Source: Microbacterium luteolum (GTDB taxonomy: Bacteria > Actinomycetota > Actinomycetes > Actinomycetales > Microbacteriaceae). Taken from it: 64,000 nucleotides of DNA. Shown here piece by piece: positions 50,108 to 59,498 of the stretch (position 1 is its first letter; every line of letters starts with the position of its first letter). Position numbers and translations under genes: made by a program. Under the pieces are notes generated by a model, which made no database searches, was not told the origin of the DNA, and saw only the letters and a program-made list of their open reading frames with translations. The stretch lies in contig NZ_BAAAUN010000001.1 in assembly GCF_039533965.1 (NCBI RefSeq), positions 2,082,950 through 2,146,949 on the forward strand, in the 5' to 3' direction.

Positions 50108-50647
50108 GTGCCCGAAGCCGCTCTCTCCCCCGCCCTCGTCCGCGCCGCGTCCCTGATTCGCAGCATCCCGGACTACCCGGAACCCGGCATCGTCTTCCGC
50201 GACATCACCCCGCTGCTCGCCGACGCCGAAGCACTCCGCGTCACGACCGAGGCGATCATCGAGCCGTTCGCCGGCCAGTTCGACGTGGTCGCCGGCATCG
50301 AGGCGCGCGGCTTCATCCTGGCCGGAGCGGCCGCGATCGCCGCCGGGGTCGGCCTGATCCCGATCCGCAAGGCGGGCAAGCTGCCGCGGCCGGCGGCATC
50401 CGTCGACTACGCGCTCGAGTACGGCACCGCCACGATCGAGATGCACGACGATCTGCCCGCCGGATCCCGCGTGCTGCTCATCGACGACGTGCTCGCCACG
50501 GGCGGCACGCTCGCAGCCGGGCGTGAGCTCGTCGAACGACTCGGCAGCCACGTCGTCGGCATCTCGGTGCTGTTCGAGATCGACGGCCTCGGCGGGCGCG
50601 CGGCCATCGGCGATCTGCACACGGTCTTCCACTCCGACCCCGCGTAG
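50108..50647 (+). CDS. apt: Adenine phosphoribosyltransferase
   Basis: The 179-residue salvage enzyme makes AMP from adenine and PRPP. IRSIPDYPEPGIVFRDITPLL and VAGIEARGFILAGAAA are APT signatures. VLLIDDVLATGGTL is the PRPP loop near residue 122. The GTG start is supported by TAGCCT 6 nt upstream. It is divergent from the sugar operon and followed, about 155 nt on, by purS-purQ. Confidence 0.95.
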   Translation: MPEAALSPALVRAASLIRSIPDYPEPGIVFRDITPLLADAEALRVTTEAIIEPFAGQFDVVAGIEARGFILAGAAAIAAGVGLIPIRKAGKLPRPAASVDYALEYGTATIEMHDDLPAGSRVLLIDDVLATGGTLAAGRELVERLGSHVVGISVLFEIDGLGGRAAIGDLHTVFHSDPA

Positions 50648-50666
50648 GACGAGGTGCCGGGGCCGG

Positions 50667-50672
50667 TAGACT
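50667..50672 (+). promoter_or_regulatory. -10-like hexamer TAGACT upstream of purS
   Basis: TAGACT lies 20 nt after the apt stop. A start near 50679 would give purSQ an unusually long leader of about 125 nt, carrying the family C element before the GGAGG ribosome-binding site. Confidence 0.35.
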
Positions 50673-50700
50673 GAGGGCGCCAGCCTTCCCGCGACTTCCG

Positions 50701-50770
50701 GCGTTTCGACTCCTCGCTAAGACCTGCACTGAGCGAGCGAAGCGAGACGAAGCGTCGTCGCTCAATGACC
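50701..50770. repeat. Degenerate family C element in the purS leader
   Basis: The right half, read on the minus strand as TTCGTCTCGCTTCGCTCGCT, nearly repeats the arm of the hairpin at 48465. The left half (GTTTCGACTCCTCGCT) pairs with it imperfectly. It sits just upstream of purS. Confidence 0.65.
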
Positions 50771-50804
50771 ATAGCTACGGCCTGCGGCCGCCTGGAGGAT
50801 CACG

Positions 50805-51049
50805 ATGCCCACCATCGTCGTCGACGTCATGCCCAAGTCCGAACTGCTCGACCCGCAGGGGAAGGCCGTCTCCGGCGCATTCGCCCGTCTGGGCGTCGAG
50901 GGCTTCACCGACGTCCGCATCGGCAAGCGCTTCGAGCTCACGGTCGAGGGCGAGGTCACCGACGAGCTGCTCGCCGAGGCGAAGCGCGTCGCCGACGAGG
51001 TGCTCTCCAACTCCGTGATCGAGGACGTGGTGGGCGTCGAGGTCGTCGA

Positions 51050-51053
<4 letters not shown>
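50805..51053 (+). CDS. purS: Phosphoribosylformylglycinamidine synthase subunit PurS
   Basis: The 82-residue protein has the small PurS fold, with [18 protein letters not shown] and [16 protein letters not shown]. It bridges PurQ and PurL in the three-part FGAM synthetase. GGAGG precedes the ATG. Its stop overlaps the purQ ATG. purL is not next to it. Confidence 0.95.
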
Positions 51054-51757
<704 letters not shown>

Positions 51758-51764
51758 TTCTCCC

Positions 51765-53030
51765 TCAATCCACCGGCAGGCGGAAGGGGTTGTCCCCCGC
51801 CTCTGCGAGCAGGTACCAGGCCGTCGCGCCCGTGTGCAGGCTCGCGTAGTACAGGTCGCCGAAGCCGGAGTCGAGGCCGTCCGTCGACGTCGCCACGATC
51901 CCCTTTCCGTCGCCGTTCGCGGCGTCGCGCTGCACCAGCCGGATGCTGTCGAGCAGGGTCTCCGCGCGATCCGCATCGCCCTGTCCGTCGCGCAGCCGGA
52001 GCCCGAGCGCGAGGTTGCCCGCACCCTCGAACCACACCTTCGAGACGTCGGTGTCACTGATCGAGGGCCCCGTGTACGGACCATCGTTCGCGATCAGGTT
52101 GGCGAGGGTCCAGTCCAGCGCCGCACCGTAGCGCGGGTCGCCGGTGCCCAGGTAGCTCCACGTCTGCGCATCCAGGGGCACGGGACGGGTGTTGATCGTC
52201 GATCCGTCGAGGCCCGTGCCGGTGTCGACATGACCGTCCGCGCTCTGCATCGCTGCGACGAAACCGGCGGCGACGGCTGCCCGATCCGCCCACACCGCAT
52301 CGCCGGTGAGCTGTGCCAGCTGAGTGAAGAACCCGGAGATGTCGCTGTTGTGCTCGGTCGACTTCCACGTCAGCGAGGTGCCGTCGTCCACCTGGCCGCC
52401 CGTGTATCCGTAGGGGGCGCGGATCATGTCGGCGGTGTTCGTCTGGATCCACTCGGCGATCCGCAGCGCCCCGTCGAGATACTTCGTCTCTCCCGTCGCG
52501 TGGAAGAGACGCGCGAGCGCCATGCCGACCCAGGCCTGGTTCCCGGTGAACGTGCCGGGGCCCGTGATCTCCACTCGCCCCTGACGGATGCCGTGCGGTT
52601 CGTACGAGGTGCGCACGCGACCGTCGCCGATCGGGTCCTCCGCCTGGACGAACAGCAGCGTGTCGCCGATCGCCTGCGCGTGACGGAGGTCGGCGGGCAG
52701 GCCGCGGGACGTGTAGGCGATCACCACCAGCGCGTCGTCGTAGACGAACGACGGCGTGAAGTCCCAGCTCGGAGTGGTGAAGAACCCGCCTTGGTAGCTC
52801 CGGGGGAGGCAGTGGCCGGCGCCGTCGCAGAACTCGTCGACGCGGGCGTCGAGGAACTCGTAGGCCAGAGCGACGGACTGCTCCGGATCGAGGGCGTTCA
52901 CCGTCGGCGTGGGTTCATCGGCCGACGTGACGCCGGCCGACACGGCCGGCACCGCCCCCGCGAACACGGTCGCGGCGACGAGCACGGTGACGATCGCCCA
53001 GGGCGCGTATCGGCGCGGAGAACCGGACAT
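51765..53030 (-). CDS. Secreted (alpha/alpha)-barrel protein, putative glycoside hydrolase
   Basis: The protein has 421 residues with a signal peptide (AIVTVLVAATVFAGAVPAVS). The mature part shows repeated helix pairs with aromatic and acidic residues (SWDFTPSFVYDDALVVIAY, GNQAWVGMALARLFHATGE, STEHNSDISGFFTQLA). This is the pattern of six-hairpin glycosidase-like enzymes. I cannot fix a GH family or catalytic residues. The ATG at 53030 has GAGGGG upstream; an ATG at 53063 is less likely. It probably acts on extracellular polysaccharide. Confidence 0.72.
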   Translation of the reverse strand: MSGSPRRYAPWAIVTVLVAATVFAGAVPAVSAGVTSADEPTPTVNALDPEQSVALAYEFLDARVDEFCDGAGHCLPRSYQGGFFTTPSWDFTPSFVYDDALVVIAYTSRGLPADLRHAQAIGDTLLFVQAEDPIGDGRVRTSYEPHGIRQGRVEITGPGTFTGNQAWVGMALARLFHATGETKYLDGALRIAEWIQTNTADMIRAPYGYTGGQVDDGTSLTWKSTEHNSDISGFFTQLAQLTGDAVWADRAAVAAGFVAAMQSADGHVDTGTGLDGSTINTRPVPLDAQTWSYLGTGDPRYGAALDWTLANLIANDGPYTGPSISDTDVSKVWFEGAGNLALGLRLRDGQGDADRAETLLDSIRLVQRDAANGDGKGIVATSTDGLDSGFGDLYYASLHTGATAWYLLAEAGDNPFRLPVD

Positions 53031-53149
53031 GGGACCCCTCGGTCGGAAGCGGGCGCATCGCACGACCAGGAAGTCGCAGGAAAAGCCTCGCCCCTCGGGT
53101 CCATCCGGGGAAGCGGCGAAAGTCTAGTGTTCACTCTCCGCACGTCGAA

Positions 53150-53581
53150 CTATGCGAGCGCGGGCGGCCACACGCCGATGATCACGGCCATCACCAGCAC
53201 CGTGACGAGCTCGTGCGCGATGTTCAGGGTGGTGAGTCTGGTCGAGCGCCCCTCGAAGGCGTCGTGCGTGATGAAGCGGGCGGCCGTGAATCCGGCCCAG
53301 AGCGTCACGCCCGTCACGATCGTGCCCCAGAAGAACGGGCCGCCGTAGAAGTGCCAGGAGATGGCGGATGCTCCGGCGAGCACCCACGCGGTGAGGAAGC
53401 TCACGATGACGGTGGTGATGATGGGCCACATCGCCGTCGCGGCCGGCCGATCCATGTCGACGTTCGCGAGCTTCGACCAGCGCGTGCCGAACACCTTCGG
53501 GGCGTACCAGATCGAGCCGACGAGCATACTCGACGCCGTGGCCAGCAGAACCGCCCAGTAGTTGATCTCGGGAACCATCAT
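53150..53581 (-). CDS. DUF1761 membrane protein
   Basis: The 143-residue protein has four helices. It begins INYWAVLLATASSMLVGSIWY with AP next, and WHFYGGPFFWGTIVTGVTLWAGF also follows the DUF1761 pattern. The function is unknown. GAGGAGG lies just before tandem ATGs (53581 and 53578), and the second is slightly better spaced. Confidence 0.87.
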   Translation of the reverse strand: MMVPEINYWAVLLATASSMLVGSIWYAPKVFGTRWSKLANVDMDRPAATAMWPIITTVIVSFLTAWVLAGASAISWHFYGGPFFWGTIVTGVTLWAGFTAARFITHDAFEGRSTRLTTLNIAHELVTVLVMAVIIGVWPPALA

Positions 53582-53701
53582 TGCCTCCTCGAATCGGATG
53601 CCGTCAGGCTACTCCTCGGACGGCCGGACTCCTGCAAGCACCGACGGCGCGCGCATCCGCTCTCCTGCTCCGAACCGATTCGATCGCCCATCTGGCGGGA
53701 A

Positions 53702-53722
53702 TGTAAGCGTTTGCACTAGTCT
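53702..53722 (+). promoter_or_regulatory. Operator-like TGTAAGCGTTTGCA and -10 TAGTCT before the GH13 gene
   Basis: TGTAAGCGTTTGCA (53702-53715) resembles MalR/LacI operators (TGCAAACG-type dyad, 4 of 6 symmetric pairs). It abuts TAGTCT (53717-53722), which lies 6 nt before the ATG at 53729. The LacI protein at 55483-56490 is the likely repressor. Confidence 0.65.
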
Positions 53723-53728
53723 CGTCCC

Positions 53729-55390
53729 ATGGCACAGCTTGAACAGATCGCAGCCCCCGGTTCCGAGTGGTGGCGCAGCGCCGTCATCTACCAGATCTAT
53801 CCCCGCTCCTTCGCGGACGCCTCCGGCGACGGCATCGGCGATCTGCCGGGCATCACCGCGCGGCTCGACTCGCTGAAGGACCTCGGCGTCGATGCGATCT
53901 GGCTCAGCCCCTTCATGACGAGCCCCCAGCGCGACGCCGGCTACGACGTCGCCGACTACCGCGACGTCGACCCGCTCTTCGGCACCCTCGCCGACTTCGA
54001 CGAGATGCTCGCTGAGGCCCATGCCCGCGGCATCCGTGTGGTCGTCGACCTGGTCCCGAACCACTCCTCGGCGCAGCACGCCTGGTTCCAGGAAGCCCTG
54101 AAGGCCGCGCCGGGCAGCCCCGAGCGCGCGCGCTACATCTTCCGCGACGGCCAGGGCGAGACCGGCGAGCTCCCGCCGAACAACTGGGAGTCCGTGTTCG
54201 GCGGCGGAATGTGGGAGCGCATCGTCGAGGCCGACGGCACGCCCGGTCAGTGGTACCTGCACATCTTCGACCCCACGCAGCCCGACTTCGACTGGAACAA
54301 CGAAGAGGTGCGCGAGGAGTTCCGCTCGATCCTGCGCTTCTGGCTCGACCGCGGTGTCGACGGGTTCCGCGTCGACGTCGCGCACGGCATGATCAAGGCC
54401 GACGGCCTGCCCGACTACACGCCCCCGGCCGACGCCGACTCGATGGGCGGCGGCGAGGCGAACGTGCCGTACTGGGGCCAGGAGGGCGTGCACGACATCT
54501 ACCGCGACTGGCACGAGGTGCTCGCCGAGTACGACGGCGACCGCGCGCTGTGCGGCGAGGCCTGGATGCCGACGCTGAAGCAGACCGCGCTCTGGGTGCG
54601 CCCCGACGAGATGCACCAGACCTTCAACTTCCCGTACCTCATGACCCCGTGGGACGCGAAGGAGCTCGCGGACGTCATCCGCGAATCGCTCGACGCGTTC
54701 GGCGCGGTCGGCGCCCCGAGCACCTGGGTGCTCTCGAACCACGACGTCGTTCGTCACGCGAGCCGCCTCGCGCTGACGGCCGAGAACCCGCAGGGCGAGG
54801 GGATCGGACCGAACACCCCGGACAAGCCCGACACCGCGATCGGACTGGCGCGCGCCCGCGCGGCGACCACGCTGATGCTGGCCCTCCCCGGATCCGCCTA
54901 CCTCTACCAGGGCGAGGAGCTCGGCCTTCCCGAGGCGATGGAGATCCCCGACGCGTTCCGTCAGGACCCGACCTGGTTCCGTACGAACGGCGAGCGCTAC
55001 GGACGCGACGGATGCCGCGTGCCGCTGCCCTGGACCGCCGAGGGCACCGCCTTCGGGTTCAACGACACCGGTGCCTCGTGGCTGCCGCAGCCGGCGAGCT
55101 GGGCGACGTACGCCCGCGATGTCGAAGAGGCCGACCCGACGTCGACGCTGTCGCTCTACAAGGAGCTGCTGGCGGCACGCCGCGAGCACGGCTTCGGCAG
55201 CGGCTCGCTCGTGTGGGAGGACGCGGGAGCGGACGCCGTGGCCTTCCGCCGCGGCGACGTGCACGTGGTCGCCAACCTCGGCACCGCACCGCTCGAGCTG
55301 CCCGCCGGCGCGACGGTCGTCCTGTCGAGCCAGCCGTTCGACGGCACCTCGCTCCCCGTCGACACGGCCGCCTGGTACACGACGGCCTGA
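53729..55390 (+). CDS. Alpha-glucosidase / oligo-1,6-glucosidase, GH13
   Basis: The 553-residue protein has no signal peptide, so it is intracellular. The four GH13 regions are present: VVVDLVPNH, GFRVDVAHG (nucleophile Asp216), CGEAWM (acid/base Glu277) and LSNHD (Asp339). IYPRSFADASGDGIGDLPGI is typical of the oligo-1,6-glucosidase/alpha-glucosidase subgroup. It should cleave imported maltose, isomaltose or sucrose-type sugars. A LacI gene follows in the same direction and an operator-like site overlaps its promoter. Confidence 0.95.
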   Translation: MAQLEQIAAPGSEWWRSAVIYQIYPRSFADASGDGIGDLPGITARLDSLKDLGVDAIWLSPFMTSPQRDAGYDVADYRDVDPLFGTLADFDEMLAEAHARGIRVVVDLVPNHSSAQHAWFQEALKAAPGSPERARYIFRDGQGETGELPPNNWESVFGGGMWERIVEADGTPGQWYLHIFDPTQPDFDWNNEEVREEFRSILRFWLDRGVDGFRVDVAHGMIKADGLPDYTPPADADSMGGGEANVPYWGQEGVHDIYRDWHEVLAEYDGDRALCGEAWMPTLKQTALWVRPDEMHQTFNFPYLMTPWDAKELADVIRESLDAFGAVGAPSTWVLSNHDVVRHASRLALTAENPQGEGIGPNTPDKPDTAIGLARARAATTLMLALPGSAYLYQGEELGLPEAMEIPDAFRQDPTWFRTNGERYGRDGCRVPLPWTAEGTAFGFNDTGASWLPQPASWATYARDVEEADPTSTLSLYKELLAARREHGFGSGSLVWEDAGADAVAFRRGDVHVVANLGTAPLELPAGATVVLSSQPFDGTSLPVDTAAWYTTA

Positions 55391-55402
55391 TCACCCTTCC
55401 GT

Positions 55403-55459
55403 TCCGGTCGCGATATCTGCCGCTCCACCGCCCGTGAGCCGACAGATATCGCGACCGGA
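55403..55459. repeat. 17-bp inverted repeat between GH13 and LacI genes
   Basis: Arms TCCGGTCGCGATATCTG (55403-55419) and CAGATATCGCGACCGGA (55443-55459) are perfect complements around 23 nt. It lies 12 nt after the GH13 stop and just before the LacI ribosome-binding site, so it may be a terminator or a regulator of LacI expression. Confidence 0.85.
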
Positions 55460-55482
55460 GCAGGATCCGACGGAGGAACCGC

Positions 55483-56490
55483 ATGGCGAGCATCGATGAG
55501 GTGGCCCGGCTCGCCGGCGTCTCCACGGCGACCGTCTCGCGTGCGCTGAGCGGCCGCGGGCAGGTCTCCGCGTCGGCCAGGGAGCGCGTGCAGGCGGCGG
55601 CGCAGACGCTCGGCTACGTCGTCTCCTCGCGGGCCTCGAGCCTGGCCTCGGGGCGCACGCGGAACATCGGCGTCGTGGTGCCGTTCCTCGACCGGTGGTT
55701 CTTCAGCACCGTGCTGTCTGGGGTCTCCGCCGCCCTGATGCGCGAGGGCTACGACATCACGCTCTACAACATCACCGCCGACAAGGATGTGCGCCGGCAC
55801 GTGTTCGACACGTTCCTGCGCCGTCAGCGGGTGGATGCCGTGATCGCGGTGTCGATCGAGCTCGACGAGGACGAGACGCAGTACCTGCTCGAGCTCGGGC
55901 TTCCCGTCATCGCGATCGGCGGACCGAACCCCAAGCTCGACACCCTGACGGTCGACGACGTCGCCGTGGCGCAGCTGGCCACCGAGCACCTCATCGGCCT
56001 CGGTCACACCGACATCGCGCACATCGGGGCGAACCCCGAGTTCGACCTCGACTTCCACATCCCGACCAACCGACGGCTGGGGTTCGAGCGGGCGCTGGCG
56101 AAGGCCGGCATCCCCCTGAACCCCGCGTTCCTGGAGCCTGCGGACTTCACGGTGGAGGGCGGCTACCGCGCGGCGAAGCAGTTGCTGGGTCGTCCGGGGC
56201 CCCGCCCGACCGCCGTGTTCGCCGCATCCGACGAGATGGCGATCGGCGCGCTCCTCGCCGCTCGCGACCTGGGCTTCGGGGTGCCGGACGACCTGTCGAT
56301 CGTCGGCATCGACGGCCATGAGCTGGGCGAGTTCTTCCGCCTCACGACGGTCGACCAGTTCCCGCTCGGGCAGGGGGAACGAGCAGCGGATGCCGTGCTC
56401 GCGAAGCTCTCGGAGCCGGATGCCGTGCGCATCCCGGCCGCCCTGCCCTACGAGCTGAACGTGCGCGGGACGACGGCGCGCCTCGTCTGA
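55483..56490 (+). CDS. LacI-family regulator of the GH13 alpha-glucosidase
   Basis: The 335-residue protein has its helix-turn-helix at residues 2-21 (IDEVARLAGVSTATVSRALS). A hinge and a sugar-binding-like domain with VVPFLDRWFFSTVLSGVSAAL follow. GGAGGAA precedes the ATG. It lies directly downstream of the GH13 gene and probably represses it through the TGTAAGCGTTTGCA site. Maltose-type sugar is a likely inducer by analogy. Confidence 0.93.
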   Translation: MASIDEVARLAGVSTATVSRALSGRGQVSASARERVQAAAQTLGYVVSSRASSLASGRTRNIGVVVPFLDRWFFSTVLSGVSAALMREGYDITLYNITADKDVRRHVFDTFLRRQRVDAVIAVSIELDEDETQYLLELGLPVIAIGGPNPKLDTLTVDDVAVAQLATEHLIGLGHTDIAHIGANPEFDLDFHIPTNRRLGFERALAKAGIPLNPAFLEPADFTVEGGYRAAKQLLGRPGPRPTAVFAASDEMAIGALLAARDLGFGVPDDLSIVGIDGHELGEFFRLTTVDQFPLGQGERAADAVLAKLSEPDAVRIPAALPYELNVRGTTARLV

Positions 56491-56500
56491 CCTGCCCTGC

Positions 56501-56580
56501 CGACCCGCCCCCTTCTGCACGACCCGGCCCGTTGCGGACGTCCGAAACGGGCCGGGTCGCACGAAGAGGGCCGGTTCGCC
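56501..56580. repeat. Intergenic palindrome, family A, between LacI and sodA
   Basis: CGACCCGGCCCGTT (56520-56533) and AACGGGCCGGGTCG (56546-56559) are perfect 14-bp complements. CGGAC/GTCCG pair inside. Outer words (CCCTTCTGCAC, GCACGAAGAGGG) continue the symmetry. It separates two convergent genes and is related to 8341 and 32258. Confidence 0.8.
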
Positions 56581-56593
56581 AAGAGGCGGGAGC

Positions 56594-57223
56594 TCACGGC
56601 GCGACGATGAGGCCCTTCGTCGCCGTGCGTGCAGCCGCGAACCGACGCTGCACGTCCGGCCAGTTCACGAGCTCCCAGAACGCCTTCACGTAGTCGGCGC
56701 GCACGTTGAGGTAGTCGAGGTAGTAGGCGTGCTCCCACACGTCGAGCTGCAGCAGCGGCGTGACGCCGAGCGGTGCATTGCCCTGCTGGTCGAAGAGCTG
56801 GAAGATCACCGGCCGCGCGCCCACGGAATCCCAGGCGAGCACGGCCCAGCCGGAGCCCTGCACGCCGAGTGCCGTGGCGGTGAAATGCGCACGGAAGGCG
56901 TCGATCGACCCGAACGCGTCGACGAGCGCGGCCTCGAGCTCGCCTTCGGGAGCCCCGCCGCCCTCGGGCGAGAGGTTCTGCCAGAACACCGAGTGGTTGA
57001 TGTGGCCGCCGAGGTTGAACGCCAGGTCCTTCTCGAGCTTGTTCACGTTCGCAAGGTCGCCGGCGCTGCGTGCCGTCGCGAGCTGTTCGAGCGCCGTGTT
57101 CGCGCCGGTGACATAGGCCTGGTGGTGCTTCGAGTGGTGCAGCTCCATGATCTTGCCGGAGATGTGCGGCTCGAGCGCGGAGTAGTCGTACGGGAGCTCG
57201 AGGAGCGTGTAGAGAGCGGACAT
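56594..57223 (-). CDS. sodA: Superoxide dismutase, Fe/Mn family
   Basis: The 209-residue enzyme has metal ligands His29 ([10 protein letters not shown] region), His77 ([10 protein letters not shown]), and the Asp and His of [12 protein letters not shown]. It converts superoxide to peroxide and oxygen in the cytoplasm. The metal cannot be set with certainty; Mn is common in actinobacteria. AAAGGAAG precedes the ATG. It lies 12 nt downstream of the flavin-reductase gene, at the end of a run of redox genes. Confidence 0.95.
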   Translation of the reverse strand: MSALYTLLELPYDYSALEPHISGKIMELHHSKHHQAYVTGANTALEQLATARSAGDLANVNKLEKDLAFNLGGHINHSVFWQNLSPEGGGAPEGELEAALVDAFGSIDAFRAHFTATALGVQGSGWAVLAWDSVGARPVIFQLFDQQGNAPLGVTPLLQLDVWEHAYYLDYLNVRADYVKAFWELVNWPDVQRRFAAARTATKGLIVAP

Positions 57224-57235
57224 GGTGTCTTCCTT

Positions 57236-57745
57236 TCAGAGGTGGGTGTCGTGCGGCAGAGGGTGGAAGCGGCGGTCGAGGTAGACGAGCGGTCGCCCGG
57301 CTGTTCCGGGAAGCACCTCGAGCACCTCGGCGATGACCACGGTCGACGAGCCGACCGGCACGGTCTGGATGGGCCGGCACCGCAGCGCGACCCGGGCTTC
57401 CGCGAGGTGCGGCTCACCGGTCGGCAGCGTCGCCCATCCCTGCTCCGTCGTGAACCGCTCGGAGCCGCTGACCGCGAAGGTCTGCGCGAGAGCGGAGTGG
57501 TCGTCGTCGATCAGGTGCACGACGAAGGAGTCCGCCGCGAGGATCGCCCCGGCGCTGCCGGTCGCACGGGTCACCGAGAACACGATCGCGGCGGGATCGA
57601 CGGCCACCGACGCGACGCTCGACGCCGTGAGCCCGACCGGACCATCCGGGGTGTTCGCCGTGATGATCGCGACCCCGGCGGGGTGCGTGCGGAATGCTGC
57701 CTTGAGCCCTTCGCCGATCGGCGTGGGCACGGGTGCCGTGTTCAT
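57236..57745 (-). CDS. Flavin reductase family protein (FMN-binding split barrel)
   Basis: The 169-residue protein has the flavin-reductase fold: FRTHPAGVAIITANTPDGPV, GLTASSVASVAVDPAAIVF and FVVHLIDDDHSALAQTFA. It reduces FMN or FAD with NAD(P)H, or serves a monooxygenase. It overlaps the ferredoxin reductase gene by 4 nt. Together with ferredoxin it looks like one electron-transfer unit under redox control. Confidence 0.9.
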   Translation of the reverse strand: MNTAPVPTPIGEGLKAAFRTHPAGVAIITANTPDGPVGLTASSVASVAVDPAAIVFSVTRATGSAGAILAADSFVVHLIDDDHSALAQTFAVSGSERFTTEQGWATLPTGEPHLAEARVALRCRPIQTVPVGSSTVVIAEVLEVLPGTAGRPLVYLDRRFHPLPHDTHL

Positions 57746-59106
57746 CGAGCGATCTCCATCCTCTGTCCCTGCGTGGCATGTTCGAGCATCTCCGCGCGAT
57801 CGACGATCTTGGTGCGCTCGCGTCCTCGTTCGGCTCCGGCGCCGCGTTCCGCGGCATCGATCCGCAGCCAGCCGTTGAGATCGACGGCGTGCGCGAGGTG
57901 GCCGATCGGATCATCGTCGTGGGCCTCGCGTACATCGTCGGCAGCCGCGAGATCGTCGACGAGGTGGCCGACCGTCTGGGCGGCATCCGATTTGGTCGAG
58001 CCGATGAGGCCGACCGGTCCCCGCTTGATCCAGCCCGTGGCGTAGAGCCGCGGAATGGGCGATCCGTCGACATCCACCACGCGGCCCTCGATGTGCGGAA
58101 CGACGCCCGGATCCGCGGCGAACGGCACCCCGGGAACCGGCGTCGACCGATATCCCACAGCACGGTAGACGGCCCCGACGTCGTAGCGCAGCAGCTCCCC
58201 GGTGCCGACCATGCGGCCCAGCTCGTCGGATGCCGTGCGCTCCATCTCGATCCCGATGACCCTGTCCGTGCCGAGCAGTCGGACCGGACGCTGCCGCAGA
58301 TGCAGGTGGATGCGGCGCGAGCCCGTGCGGTCCGCCGGATCGAGCGCGGCCCACTCGGTCAGGGTGCGCACGATGATGCGGCGCTGCGTGAACTGCGCCA
58401 CCATCCGCTCGGCGTGCGCGTCGAGAGCGAGCTCCTCGGGGTCGACGATCACATCGACGTCGTCCTGCTCGGCCAGCTCCCGCAGCTCCATCGCGGAGAA
58501 GCGCACGTCGGCAGGACCGCGTCGCGCAAAGAGGTGCACATCGCGCACTGGGCTCGCAGCGAGACCGTCGAGCACCGCGTCCGGGGTGTCGGTGCGCGTC
58601 AGCGCCGAGGCGTGCTTCGCGAGGATCCTGGTGACATCGAGCGCCACGTTGCCGGCGCCGAGCACGGCGACCGACTCGGCCGCGAGCGGCCAGGTGCGCG
58701 CCGTGTCCGGGTGCCCGTCGTACCAGGCGACGAACTCCGCCGCACCGAACGATCCCGGCAGGTCGATGCCGGGGATGTCGAGTGCGACGTCGAGGTCGGC
58801 ACCCGTCGCGATGATCACTCCGTCGTAGGCTGCGCGGAGCGCGTCGACCGTGACGTCGACGCCGATCTCGACATTGCAGCGCAGCCGGATGCGGGGATTC
58901 ACGAGCACATCGTGCAGCGCGTCGGTGATCTTGCGGATGCGTGGATGATCGGGGGCGACGCCGTACCGGACCAGCCCATACGGTGCGGGGAGCTTCTCGA
59001 AGAGGTCGATCGAGGCGTGCGGCACGCGCCCGAGCAGGATGTCGGCGGCGTAGATGCCGGCAGGTCCTGCCCCGACGATGGCGATGCGTGGTTCGGCGAT
59101 GGTCAT
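57742..59106 (-). CDS. fprA: Ferredoxin/flavodoxin-NADP reductase (FprA, adrenodoxin-reductase type)
   Basis: The 454-residue enzyme has an N-terminal FAD site IAIVGAGPAGIYAADIL and NADP site VAVLGAGNVALDVTRIL. PYGLVRYGVAPDHPR and the C-terminal ATGWIKRGPVGLIGSTKSDA are diagnostic of the FprA/adrenodoxin-reductase family. It passes electrons from NADPH to the ferredoxin encoded just upstream, with which it overlaps by 4 nt. The C-terminal tail after about residue 400 is family-typical. Confidence 0.95.
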   Translation of the reverse strand: MTIAEPRIAIVGAGPAGIYAADILLGRVPHASIDLFEKLPAPYGLVRYGVAPDHPRIRKITDALHDVLVNPRIRLRCNVEIGVDVTVDALRAAYDGVIIATGADLDVALDIPGIDLPGSFGAAEFVAWYDGHPDTARTWPLAAESVAVLGAGNVALDVTRILAKHASALTRTDTPDAVLDGLAASPVRDVHLFARRGPADVRFSAMELRELAEQDDVDVIVDPEELALDAHAERMVAQFTQRRIIVRTLTEWAALDPADRTGSRRIHLHLRQRPVRLLGTDRVIGIEMERTASDELGRMVGTGELLRYDVGAVYRAVGYRSTPVPGVPFAADPGVVPHIEGRVVDVDGSPIPRLYATGWIKRGPVGLIGSTKSDAAQTVGHLVDDLAAADDVREAHDDDPIGHLAHAVDLNGWLRIDAAERGAGAERGRERTKIVDRAEMLEHATQGQRMEIAR

Positions 59107-59429
59107 GCGTGCGCTCCTTGCGGCGGAAGGGCGGCGACGACGGGGTGGTCGAACGACAGCATCGCCGTCTTGGCGGCGCCTCCCGGCGATCCGATCTCGT
59201 CGAAGAACTCGACGTTGGCCTTGTAGTATTCCTGCCACTCGTCGGGCAGGTCGTCCTCGTAGTAGATCGCCTCGACGGGACACACGGGTTCACAGGCGCC
59301 GCAGTCGACGCACTCGTCCGGGTGGATGTACAACGAGCGTTCACCCTCGTAGATGCAGTCGACAGGGCACTCGTCGATGCAGGCCTTGTCCTTCAGATCG
59401 ACGCACGGCAGGGCGATGACATAGGTCAT
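59103..59429 (-). CDS. Seven-iron ferredoxin [3Fe-4S][4Fe-4S]
   Basis: The ferredoxin has 108 residues from the ATG at 59429. Cysteines 9, 17, 21 and 25 and the cluster C40-x2-C43-x2-C46-x3-C50-P match actinobacterial 7Fe ferredoxins, which begin MTYVIALPC. It is the partner of FprA downstream. A GTG at 59492, 6 nt after the -10, could add 21 residues in frame. An ATG at 59494 opens a separate 22-codon frame ending on this start. The promoter carries a SoxR-like box. Confidence 0.93.
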   Translation of the reverse strand: MTYVIALPCVDLKDKACIDECPVDCIYEGERSLYIHPDECVDCGACEPVCPVEAIYYEDDLPDEWQEYYKANVEFFDEIGSPGGAAKTAMLSFDHPVVAALPPQGAHA

Positions 59430-59498
59430 CGAGTGGTCTTCGTTCGGGTCACGCCATCCTCGTTCGGGTCGATCGGCCCTCGTCGGAGCCACATGACC

